Source: CAIWHR01 sp963816925 | Lineage (GTDB): Bacteria > Pseudomonadota > Gammaproteobacteria > Burkholderiales > Casimicrobiaceae | Length of the DNA: 64,000 bases | NCBI GenBank assembly: GCA_963816925.1 | Contig: CAWFMY010000001.1 | Coordinates: 1 to 64,000 of the forward strand | Reading direction: 5' to 3' | Shown: piece after piece, positions 1-12,421 of the stretch | Layout of the letters: each line of letters starts with the position of its first letter | How positions within the stretch are numbered: position 1 is the first letter of the stretch | Made by a program: the position numbers and the translations under genes | The notes under the pieces: generated by a model | Database searches by the model: none | Told to the model about the DNA's origin: nothing | What the model saw: the letters and a program-made list of their open reading frames with translations, nothing else

Positions 1-9
1 CTTCGCCGC

Positions 10-47
10 AATCGGCCTTGTTAATGACTTTTGCTAGAAGGCCGATT
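10..47. repeat. Inverted repeat at window edge
   Basis: AATCGGCCTT (10-19) is mirrored by AAGGCCGATT (38-47), giving a 10-bp stem with an 18-nt loop. It lies just outside the rRNA terminator. It could be a terminator for a gene beyond the window or part of the palindromic tract that continues to about 149. No run of T or A follows the stem on either strand. Confidence 0.5.
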
Positions 48-72
48 GTCGTACCGAAAGTAGGTCACTTTG

Positions 73-129
73 GGCACCCCAAAAGCCAAAGGCCCACCGG
101 TTTGGTGGGCCTTTTGCTTTTGGGGTGCC
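73..129 (-). terminator. rRNA operon terminator hairpin
   Basis: A 57-nt, nearly perfect hairpin directly follows the 5S gene on the minus strand. The outer arms are GGCACCCCAAAAGC (73-86) and GCTTTTGGGGTGCC (116-129). The inner arms are 87-98 and 104-115, around a short loop. The outer arm includes the last bases of 5S. Its size and position fit the end of an rrn operon. Confidence 0.75.
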
Positions 130-241
130 TGACGATGACCTACTTTCGCATGGGTAATCCACACTATCATCGGCGTGCCACCGTTTCACGGTCCTGTTCG
201 GGATGGGAAGGCGTGGTTCCAGCGGGCTATGGTCGTCAGGC
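126..241 (-). rRNA. rrf: 5S ribosomal RNA
   Basis: The minus strand reads GCCTGACGACCATAGC at its 5' end and GAAAGTAGGTCATCGTCAGG at its 3' end. The two ends pair as in the terminal stem of 5S rRNA, and the length of about 116 nt is normal. It is the last gene of the rrn operon, about 130 nt after 23S. Ends are set by pairing of the terminal stem and are accurate to 1 or 2 bases. Confidence 0.93.
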
Positions 242-369
242 GTTGACGTTTGGTCGTGCGCGCAGATTCCATCGCCGCACGGCCGCATTCGGAAGAAGTA
301 TTTGGATTGGATTGGATTGGCGCAAACACCGGTAACCAGACTGAGCGTTCAGCACTCACGGTTATGGGG

Positions 370-3484
<3,115 letters not shown>

Positions 3485-3624
3485 CATAACTCTGAGCGCT
3501 GACACGCTTTTCGTCACGGGAGTTTGCGCTACCCGTCACCTCCCGAACTCACAGGAGACAACGGGCTCGATACAATCCAACCCAACACACGACAAACCTC
3601 GTCGTGTGCGTTTACTTCTTCCGT

Positions 3625-3637
3625 ATTGTTAAAGAAC
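3625..3637 (-). promoter_or_regulatory. boxA-like antitermination site in the spacer
   Basis: The minus strand reads GTTCTTTAACAAT between tRNA-Ala and 23S. It resembles the rrn boxA element (TGCTCTTTAACA) bound by NusB/S10 to make rRNA transcription resistant to termination. A second copy lies in the leader before 16S. Confidence 0.6.
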
Positions 3638-3710
3638 AACCGATATCTACTGGTTCAAAAAACCAGAACTAAACCCTTGGCTTAGTTTTGGCCTCTTGCG
3701 CGCCGGGGAG

Positions 3711-3786
3711 TGGTGGAGCTGGACGGGATCGAACCGACGACCCCCTGCTTGCAAAGCAGGTGCTCTCCCAACTGAGCTACAGCCCC
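3711..3786 (-). tRNA. tRNA-Ala (anticodon TGC)
   Basis: The minus strand encodes a 76-nt cloverleaf starting GGGGCTGTAGCTCAG. It has the anticodon arm CTGCTTTGCAAGCAG (anticodon TGC), the T-loop GGTTCGATCCC and an encoded 3' CCA. It lies in the 16S-23S spacer, 8 nt after tRNA-Ile, the usual Ile-Ala pair of proteobacterial rrn operons. Confidence 0.97.
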
Positions 3787-3794
3787 GGTATCAA

Positions 3795-3871
3795 TGGTGG
3801 GTCTGGATGGATTCGAACCATCGACCCCCGCCTTATCAAGACGGTGCTCTAACCAACTGAGCTACAGGCCC
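3795..3871 (-). tRNA. tRNA-Ile (anticodon GAT)
   Basis: The minus strand encodes a 77-nt cloverleaf starting GGGCCTGTAGCTCAG. It has the anticodon arm CCGTCTTGATAAGGCGG (anticodon GAT), the T-loop GGTTCGAATCC and an encoded 3' CCA. It is the first tRNA after 16S. Confidence 0.97.
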
Positions 3872-3945
3872 GTGTCTGATGGGGCGAATTCCGCCCGTCC
3901 CGGCAACAACCGATAAGAGTGGACGCTGAAATTACAGACATCCGA

Positions 3946-5480
<1,535 letters not shown>

Positions 5481-5701
5481 GATCTTTTACAAGCAACTCA
5501 ATCGACGTTGGCCCCATCCCTCCTCCTCGGTTTGCACCGCGAAGACAGGACAAGACGTTGCGCTTTCACCCCTTGCAGAATGAAAGCGACTTTTCGTCGT
5601 ATGAGCACCTTACGTTTCCTTCATCCCCGATCGAGTCATCGGCTTGAAGCCGACCTCCGTCGAGGCGTCTGGTCACTCCAGCGCCCACACTTATCGGTTG
5701 T

Positions 5702-5716
5702 GAATTGTTAAAGAAC
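5702..5716 (-). promoter_or_regulatory. boxA-like site in the rrn leader
   Basis: The minus strand reads GTTCTTTAACAATTC about 220 nt upstream of 16S. It matches the rrn leader boxA antitermination element and repeats the motif found in the 16S-23S spacer. The rest of the leader (5481-5783) holds no gene. It contains GC-rich inverted repeats expected for RNase III processing of pre-16S. Confidence 0.65.
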
Positions 5717-5783
5717 TGGCCGCTTTCGAGAGCGCCCCCGAAGAGATTCGCCGGGAGGCCGAAAACAGCAGCAAAGAGGCGCG

Positions 5784-5811
5784 ATTATACAACATTTCGG
5801 GACCCGGTCAA
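5784..5811 (-). promoter_or_regulatory. Sigma-70 promoter of the rrn operon
   Basis: On the minus strand a -35 element TTGACC (5811-5806) and a perfect -10 TATAAT (5789-5784) are separated by 16 bp and followed by GCGCC, a GC-rich discriminator as in stringently controlled rRNA promoters. It lies about 300 nt upstream of mature 16S, just before the leader boxA. Confidence 0.85.
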
Positions 5812-5902
5812 CACCTTTCCCGCCTCCCCGGCGAAGTACCGGGCGCTTCGCCCGGCTTCCGCGCATCGCTCCGCAACGTGCTCGGGAATGCCGGGCGTGC
5901 CT

Positions 5903-6031
5903 CGGCCTCCGCACCGCTCAATTGAATCGCTGCGCCTGTTGGGTCGGCCGCCTGCGGCGACTCGCGTTTGCTCGCTCCCCCTTGGCGCATCGGGCCCGGG
6001 GCCCCGGCTCGCCGCTCGCGCCGCTGCTAGA
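5903..6031. repeat. Dispersed repeat, copy 1
   Basis: This GC-rich segment between the rrn promoter and the first glycosyltransferase gene matches 51387-51506 almost from end to end, with small indels. Shared blocks are CGGCCTCC, GAATCG, GGGTCGGCC, CGACTCGCGTT, GCTCGCTCCCCC and GCTCGCCGCTCGC. Both copies lie in intergenic DNA in the same orientation. Part of it can fold (GGGCCCGGGGCCCC). No open reading frame is conserved. The 3' edge TGCTAGAAT could act as an extended -10 box for the next gene. The remaining 5812-6111 holds nothing else recognisable. Confidence 0.7.
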
Positions 6032-6111
6032 ATGCCTCCGGCATGCAGGCTCCGGGGCGTGTACCCCCGGCTCCGTCGGGACCCGGCGCCGCGCCCCAAC
6101 GCGGTTTCCGA

Positions 6112-7144
6112 ATGGCCCTGTCCGCACCCCGCTCCGTCCTTATCGTCAAACTGGCCGCGATCGGCGACGTCGTGATGGCGCTGCCGATGGTGACGGCGCT
6201 GCGCGCCCAGGATGCGGCGACGCGGATCACGTGGCTATGCGGCAAGACCGTGGCGCCGTTGATCGAAGTGGTCGACGGCATCGACGAATGCGTCGTCGTC
6301 GACGACGTGGCCGTGCTTTCGGGCAACCAGGCGCAAAAGGCACAGGCCGTCATGATGGGCTGGTCGGCGCTGCGCGGACGCCGGTTCGACCTCGTCATCA
6401 CCGCGCATTCGGACCCGCGCTACCGGATGCTGGCCGCGCGCGTGCGGGCCGGCGAGCGGCGCTGGTTCGGCGAGCGCGGCGCCCGGCCGCGCCACGTTCC
6501 GGGCCGTTACTATGGCGACGAATACGTGCGTCTCGTCACGGAAGTCGACGACGGTAATGCAACGCGGTGCGAGCCGCCGCAGGTCCGGGTGACGCTCGAC
6601 GCAGAGGTCGAAACGCGGATCGCCGCGCTCGACGGGCGCCGCATGATCGCCCTCGCGCCCGGAGGCGCCCGCAATCCCGCGCGCGACAATCCGCTGCGCA
6701 GGTGGCCGCTCGAGCACTATGCCGCGCTCGCGCGCCGGCTCGTCGCGGAAGGCTATGCCGTCCTGTTGACGGGAAGCGCCGACGACGCGTGGATCCGGCC
6801 GGCATTCGCGGGGATCGACGTTGTCGACCTGATCGAGGCGACGTCCCTGCCGGGACTGGCCGCACTCTACGCGCGGTGCGCCGCGGTCGTCACGCACGAT
6901 TCCGGGACCGCTGCACCTCGCGCGCCTGGTCGATGCGCGCGTCGTCGCGCTCTTCGGCCCGACCCCGCCTGCGACCCTCCTGCGCGAATCGACGCGCGCA
7001 ATCGCGCTGTGGCCAGGCGTCGCGCTGCCGTGCGCGCCCTGTTACGACGGACTCTCCTTCGCTGCGTGCACGTCCAACCGTTGCCTGCAGATGCTGCACC
7101 CCGATACGGTCGCGGCCAGCGTCGCCACGCTGATCGGGCACTGA
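6112..7144 (+). CDS. Glycosyltransferase family 9 (heptosyltransferase-like)
   Basis: Likely transfers heptose or another sugar from an ADP- or NDP-activated donor onto lipopolysaccharide or a related glycan at the cytoplasmic face of the inner membrane. The N-terminal motif KLAAIGDVVMALP and the late signature HDSG-PLHLA, then ALFGPTPP, are those of GT9. The frame breaks at about 6907, where one extra A follows HDSG. Deleting it gives a continuous protein of about 343 residues, a normal length for the family. The ATG at 6112 is chosen because homology starts ten residues later; an upstream ATG at 6043 would add a Pro/Gly-rich stretch. The next gene starts 10 nt downstream, so both are probably one operon. 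The sugar and acceptor are not known. Confidence 0.85.
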
Positions 7145-7154
7145 GCCACTGCCG

Positions 7155-8316
7155 ATGCGCGTCGCCCTGGTCCACGACTGGCTCGAAACCTGGGGCGGCG
7201 GCGAGGCCGTGCTCGCGGAGCTGCTGCTCGCGTTTCCCGGCGCCGACGTGCACACGCTCGTCGACTTCCTGACCCCCGAAGATCGCGCGCGCCTCGGCTC
7301 CGCAAGGATCGTGACGTCGTCGCTGCAGCATCTCCCCGGCGCGCGGCGATGGTTTCGCTATGCGGCGGTGCTGCGTCCAGAGCTCGTCGAGCGCTTCGAC
7401 CTCGCCGGTTACGATGTCGTGATCTCCGATTCGCACGCCGTCGCAAAAGGCGCGCGCTCGCACGCGGGCCAGGTCCACGTCTGCTATTGCCACACGCCGG
7501 CGCGCTTCGCATGGACGATGGCGGACACCTATGCCGACTCCGCATCCGCCGGTGCCGCATGGCGGCGCCCGCTGGTCATGCGCGCGTTGGAACGCTTCCG
7601 TCGCTGGGATCGTCGCCGCGAGCGCGCGCGTCGACCGCTTCGTCGCCAACTCGCGTCACATCGCCGCGGCGATCGCGCGCTGTTACGGCCGCGAAGCCGA
7701 AGTCGTCTATCCGCCGGTCGACATCGAGCGCTTCGAAAGGGCCGGCAACGAGCGCGAACCCGGTTCGTCCGGCGCCGATTACGTCACCGTGTCGCGGCTC
7801 GTGCCGTACAAGCGGGTCGACGTGCTGGTCGAGGCCTTCCGCGCGTTGCCGGACCGCCGGCTGATCGTGGTCGGCGACGGCCCGGAGCGCTCGCGCCTCC
7901 AGGCGCTTGCCGGACCCAATGTCTCGTTCGCCGGCCGCCTGGGCGACGCCGACACCGCGCGCCACGTCGCCGCCGCGCGTGCATTCGTCTTCGCGGCCGA
8001 GGAAGACTTCGGCATCGCGCCCGTCGAGGCGCAGGCCGCCGGCACGCCCGTCATCGCCTATGGCCGCGGCGGCGCGCTCGAGTCCATCCGCGGGCCGGAC
8101 GATGACGCCCCTACCGGAATCTTCTTCGACGCGCAAACGCCGCAGGCGGTCGCCGACGCCATCCGCGCGTTCGAGGCCAGCGCCACGCGGATTTCCTCTG
8201 CCGCCTGCCGCGAGAACGCGCGCCGCTTCGCGCCGGCGCGATTTCGCGCGGAGATCGTGCGCATCGTGGATGCGGCCTTCGCCGCACGCGCGCGCACGTT
8301 CGCCGCCGCCGCCTGA
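7155..8316 (+). CDS. Glycosyltransferase family 4
   Basis: A GT-B fold retaining glycosyltransferase. The N-terminal half begins with MRVALVHDWLETWGGGE, and the C-terminal half has the donor-binding motif EDFGIAPVEAQAAGTPVIAY with the E-x7-E pair of GT4 enzymes. The closest described type is the mannosyl- or rhamnosyltransferase of O-antigen and exopolysaccharide loci. One extra base at about 7616 splits the gene between LERFRRWD and ARVDRFVANS. The repaired product is about 386 residues, normal for the family. It lies 10 nt after the GT9 gene and 2 nt before the sugar transferase, so it is part of a tight operon. Donor and acceptor cannot be told from sequence. Confidence 0.88.
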
Positions 8317-8318
8317 CG

Positions 8319-9717
8319 ATGCGCCGCAACCTGCTCAAGGAGCATTCGACGCTGCTCGAGGCGGCGTTGCAATTCGCCGACCCGTTCTTCGTCGCCGCGG
8401 TCGGTGTCATTGCGTATTACCAGAAATTCGACAGCTGGGACCTCGAAGCGCGGTACGTGACGGCGCTGCTCGCGGTGCTGGTCGTCGCGTTTGCCGTGTT
8501 TTCGACGCTGAAGCTCCACCAGTCGCAGCGCGGCATCAGCTTCGCCGAGGAGGTGCGCGGGCTGCTGGTCGCGTGGCTCGCGATCGCCGTCATCGGCATC
8601 GTGTTCCTGTTCCTGACCAAGACCGGCTCGCAATTCTCCCGCGAGTGGGCGCTCGTCTGGCTCGCCAGCGGCTTTGTTGCGCACGTGGCCTCGCGCGCCG
8701 CGATCCGCGTCGTGTTGCGCGCGCTGCGGCGGCGCGGACGCAACCTGCGGCACGTCGTCATCGTCGGCGCCGGGGCGCACGGCCGCGAGATCGCCAGGCG
8801 GCTCAGGGCCACGCCGTGGAGCGGGTTCAACGTGCGCGGGTTCTACGACGATGACGCGAATCTCGCGGGCAGCGACGATCGACGGCGTTCCGGTCCTGGG
8901 CAACATCGACCGCTTCGCGGAGAACCTCGAGCAGGAAGACCCGGCGGACCAGGTGTGGATCGCGCTGCCGCTGCGCGCGGAAAACCGCATCCGCGAAGTC
9001 CTGACCGCCATGCGGCAGACAACCTCGGTCGTGCGCTTCGTGCCGGACATCCACAGCTTCCACCTGCTGCATCACTCGGTCTCCGAGGTCGCCGGATTGC
9101 CGGTGCTCACGCTTACCGATTCACCGCATACCGGCATCGACTCCACGCTGAAGGCGGTCGAGGACTTCGTGCTGGCGTCGATCCTGCTCGTCGTGATCCT
9201 TCCGCTCGGGATCGCGATCGCGATCGGCGTCAAGATGTCCTCGCCGGGACCCGTGTTCTATCGGCAGGAACGGGTCACCTGGAACGGCCAGCGGTTCCGG
9301 ATGTTCAAGTTCCGCTCGATGCCCCTCGATTCCGAGTCGGCGTCGGGTCCCGTGTGGTCGCGCCAGGGCGAAGCGCGCGCCACGCGCTTCGGCGCGTTCA
9401 TCCGCCGCTACAGCCTCGACGAGCTGCCGCAGCTCCTCAATGTGCTGATGGGCAACATGTCGCTCGTCGGCCCGCGCCCGGAGCGGCCGGAGTTCGTGCG
9501 CGAATTCCGGCAGCGCATCCCCGGCTACATGCAGAAGCACCTCGTGCGGGCGGGCATCACCGGCTGGGCCCAGGTGAACGACCTTCGCGGCGACAGCAAC
9601 ATCGAGCAGCGGATACAATACGACCTGTATTACATCGACAACTGGTCGCTCTGGTTCGACTTGCGGATCCTCGCCCTCACGCTTTGGCACATCCTGACGA
9701 GTCGCAACGCGCACTAG
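8319..9717 (+). CDS. Undecaprenyl-phosphate sugar-1-P transferase, WcaJ-like
   Basis: Probably starts a repeat unit by moving hexose-1-phosphate from a UDP-sugar to undecaprenyl phosphate in the inner membrane. About four transmembrane helices occupy the first 130 residues. A Rossmann-like domain (VVIVGAGAHGREIARRL, near residue 148) follows, and then the bacterial sugar transferase domain from about 270 to the end, with KFRSMP and DELPQLLNVLMGNMSLVGPR. The order matches polyprenyl glycosylphosphotransferases (WcaJ, ExoY and relatives). One extra base lies at about 8875, in the domain junction; the repaired length of about 465 residues is typical. Its presence makes the plus-strand genes here an exopolysaccharide or O-antigen locus. 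Confidence 0.92.
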
Positions 9718-10943
9718 AAACCGTTCCCGCCGAGGCGCCGGCGACGGTCGGCGACGCCGCCGCGCCCGCGTTCGCCGGTCCCCGCCGCGCGGTCGTCATC
9801 GTCTTTGCCTGCTTTGCGCTGGCGATCGTGTCGCTGCTCGCGGGCTACCTGGCGATGACGATCCCGGGCGCCTGGTTCAGCGCCGCCCGGACCAAGGATT
9901 TCGACGCGAAAGCGCTCGCCGTCGCCGTGGGCAACGGATCGATCGACGGCGACGCGCTCGTCGTCGCGCCGGCCGACGCGTCCGGCACGATCATCGTCAC
10001 CATGGCAGTTTCGGTCTCCGCCGGCGATTACCGCGGCGTGGCGTGGCACGTATCGGGGCTCCCGCCGGGCACCGAGGCACGCCTCCTCTGGCGCAGCGAA
10101 TTCAAGAAAGGCCGCACGTTCACGCTGGCGATCCCCACCGAAGGCGACCGTCTCGCGCCGGTCGTCGCGGCCCGCGATCCGAACTGGATCGGCCCGCTGA
10201 ACGGCATCGCGCTCGCGCTGCGCTTGCCGACCTCCGAACCCGTGCACGTCGCGGGCGTGTCGTTGGATCCGATGACGCTGCGCTCGCAGGTCGCGGGCCG
10301 CCTGCGCGACTGGTCGACGTTCGAGGCGTGGAACGGAGCGTCGATCAACACCGTCGTCGGCGGCGCCGACCTGCAGGAGCTGCCGCTGCCGGTGCTGCTC
10401 GCGCTCGCGGCGATATTCGCCACCGCCGCCGCCGTGGCGCTCGCGCGCTGGCGGCCGCATTGGATCGGCGCCGGGTTGCCGCTGGCGCTGGCGCTCATGT
10501 TCGTCACCGCGTGGCTCCTGCTCGACGCGCGCTTCCAGTGGAATCTTGCGCGGCAGGTCGTCGTCACCGCGCGCACCTACGCCGGCAAGGATTGGCACGA
10601 AAAGCACGTCGCGGCCGAGGACGGCCCGCTGTTCGAATTCATCGAAAGGGTGCGCGCGAAGCTGCCGCCGCCACCGGCGCGCGTGTTCATGGTCGCCGAG
10701 GCGCACTATTTCCGCGGCCGCGGCGCCTATCACCTTTATCCTTACAACGTGTACTTCAATCCGTGGACCAACGTGATTCCGCCGGCCTCCGCGATGCACT
10801 CGGGTGACTACATCGTCGTCTACCAGCGGCGCGGCATCCAGTACGACAACGCGCAAGGGATGCTGCGCTGGGACGGCGGCCCGCCGATCGCCGCCGAGCC
10901 GCTCGTCGTCGAGCCCGGCGCCGCGCTGTTCCGGATACGCTGA
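9684..10943 (+). CDS. Membrane protein of glycan locus, function unknown
   Basis: About 420 residues. A single hydrophobic helix lies near residues 35-55, followed by a soluble, probably periplasmic beta-rich region. Two helices come next (about residues 235-285), and a conserved-looking C-terminal region is rich in aromatic residues (AHYFRGRGAYHLYPYN). I do not recognise a named family. The frame overlaps the end of the sugar transferase; the only upstream start I see before the first helix is TTG at 9684, without a good ribosome-binding site, so the start is uncertain. It abuts the next gene (stop 10943, ATG 10944), which is also a membrane protein, so the two may act as a pair in sugar transfer or export. 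Confidence 0.6.
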   Translation: MAHPDESQRALETVPAEAPATVGDAAAPAFAGPRRAVVIVFACFALAIVSLLAGYLAMTIPGAWFSAARTKDFDAKALAVAVGNGSIDGDALVVAPADASGTIIVTMAVSVSAGDYRGVAWHVSGLPPGTEARLLWRSEFKKGRTFTLAIPTEGDRLAPVVAARDPNWIGPLNGIALALRLPTSEPVHVAGVSLDPMTLRSQVAGRLRDWSTFEAWNGASINTVVGGADLQELPLPVLLALAAIFATAAAVALARWRPHWIGAGLPLALALMFVTAWLLLDARFQWNLARQVVVTARTYAGKDWHEKHVAAEDGPLFEFIERVRAKLPPPPARVFMVAEAHYFRGRGAYHLYPYNVYFNPWTNVIPPASAMHSGDYIVVYQRRGIQYDNAQGMLRWDGGPPIAAEPLVVEPGAALFRIR

Positions 10944-12395
10944 ATGGACACGCTCGGCCTCATTGCCGGATTGAAGCTGCCGTGGCTGCTCGGGATCGCC
11001 GTCCTCGTCGCGACGCGCGACACTGCGCGCAAGGCCGACGCTCCGGGCGAGGTCGCCTGGATCGTCGGGGCGGGCTATCTCGCCGGCGCGTTCATTCTCA
11101 CGCTCTGGATGCGCGTTCTTTCGCTCGCCGGAATCCGCTTCGGCGCACTCGCGATCGGCGTACCGCTGCTGCTCGTGACCGCGGCATTTGCCTGGCTCGC
11201 CTGGCGCCGCCACGGTGGCGCCCCACTCGTCGCCGCCGCCGTCGGCGCGTTGCGCGCGCTCGTCGCGCCGATGCACGCCTCCCGCGCGGCCCGCCTCGCC
11301 TGGCAGCTGCTCCTTGCGTGGCTGGTGCTTCGCTATGCGCTGCTGGCGCTCGAAGTCATCTGGCAGCCGCTCTACCCATGGGACGCGTGGATCCAGTGGG
11401 CGACGAAAGCGCGCGTCTGGTACGAGCAGGGCCGCATCGAGCCGTTCGTGCGCAGCACGGAATGGTTTGCCGCGGACGGCACCGCCTGGTTCGACGCATC
11501 GCCCGACTACCCGCCGACGCTGCCGCTCCTGCAGGTCTGGACGTGCATCGCGCTCGGCCGCTGGGATGACAGCCTGATGAACGCGCCGTGGTGGCAATTC
11601 TCGGTGGCGCTCGCCTTCGCGGTCTACGGCGCGCTGCGCTCGCTCGACATGGAAGCGCTGCCAGCGCTGGTCGGCGCTTTTCTCGTCGCCTCGCTGCCAC
11701 TCGCGAATGTCCACGTCGCGCTCGCGGGCTACGCCGACCTGCCGATGGCCGCGTACTACACGGTCGCGGCGCTCGCCTTCCTGCGCTGGACACATTCGCG
11801 CTCGTTGCGCGACGCCTGTCTCGTGCTGCTGCTCGCCGTCGCCTGCACGCAGATCAAGGTGCCCGGCCTCATCTGGGCGCTGACGTTGCTGCCCGGCGCC
11901 GTGGTCGCGTTGCTGCCCCGCCAGGGACCGAAGGTCGCGGCCATCGGCCTGGCGCTCACGATATTCGCGCTCGCCGTGCTCGCGCAGACCAACCCCGTCG
12001 TCTTCGGCTACCGGCTGCACCAGGACTTCGACCCGGCGTGGCGGGCGCTCGGCGAGACGCAGTTCCTGCTCAGCAACTGGCACCTGCTGTGGTATGCAGC
12101 GATCATCGCGGCGGTGCTCGCGGGGCGGCAACTTGCGACGCCGGCGCTCGCGCCGCTCACCGCCATCGTCGTAACCGGCGGCGTGTTCCTGGTGATCGTC
12201 TTCAGCTTCACCATCGCGCGGAGCTGGGTGATCGAGCAGACGACGATCAATCGCGCGACGCTGCATATCGCCCCGCTCGCCGCGGTGTTCGCGGTGCTCG
12301 CGTTCAACGCGTTCGCCACGCGCTGGACGGCGTCGCGGGCGACGGACACGGCGCCGGCTCCGGCGCACGCACCCGCCGCGCCGCCATCGGCGTAA
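10944..12395 (+). CDS. Polytopic membrane protein, possible GT-C transferase
   Basis: About 483 residues with roughly ten to twelve hydrophobic helices, ending in a short Ala/Pro tail. The first long loop after the second half of the N-terminal helices has WDAWIQWATKARVWYE with acidic residues, and is followed by PDYPPTLPLLQ. This layout resembles GT-C (GT39/GT83-type) transferases that use polyprenyl-phosphate sugars and place an acidic catalytic motif in the first periplasmic loop. The assignment is by layout only. It follows the previous membrane protein without a gap and precedes the fusion glycosyltransferase by 26 nt, so co-transcription is likely. Confidence 0.6.
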   Translation: MDTLGLIAGLKLPWLLGIAVLVATRDTARKADAPGEVAWIVGAGYLAGAFILTLWMRVLSLAGIRFGALAIGVPLLLVTAAFAWLAWRRHGGAPLVAAAVGALRALVAPMHASRAARLAWQLLLAWLVLRYALLALEVIWQPLYPWDAWIQWATKARVWYEQGRIEPFVRSTEWFAADGTAWFDASPDYPPTLPLLQVWTCIALGRWDDSLMNAPWWQFSVALAFAVYGALRSLDMEALPALVGAFLVASLPLANVHVALAGYADLPMAAYYTVAALAFLRWTHSRSLRDACLVLLLAVACTQIKVPGLIWALTLLPGAVVALLPRQGPKVAAIGLALTIFALAVLAQTNPVVFGYRLHQDFDPAWRALGETQFLLSNWHLLWYAAIIAAVLAGRQLATPALAPLTAIVVTGGVFLVIVFSFTIARSWVIEQTTINRATLHIAPLAAVFAVLAFNAFATRWTASRATDTAPAPAHAPAAPPSA

Positions 12396-12421
12396 CGCGC
12401 GCCCACGCGCCCGGAACCCGC

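Noticed and set aside
6112..9717. Programmed ribosomal frameshifting in the glycosyltransferases
   Set aside because: No slippery heptamer is repeated at the break sites and the shifts also hit unrelated genes.
9714..12368. Long minus-strand frame of 884 codons
   Set aside because: It is antisense to two clear membrane protein genes, Arg/Glu-rich without any domain, and typical of high-GC shadow frames.
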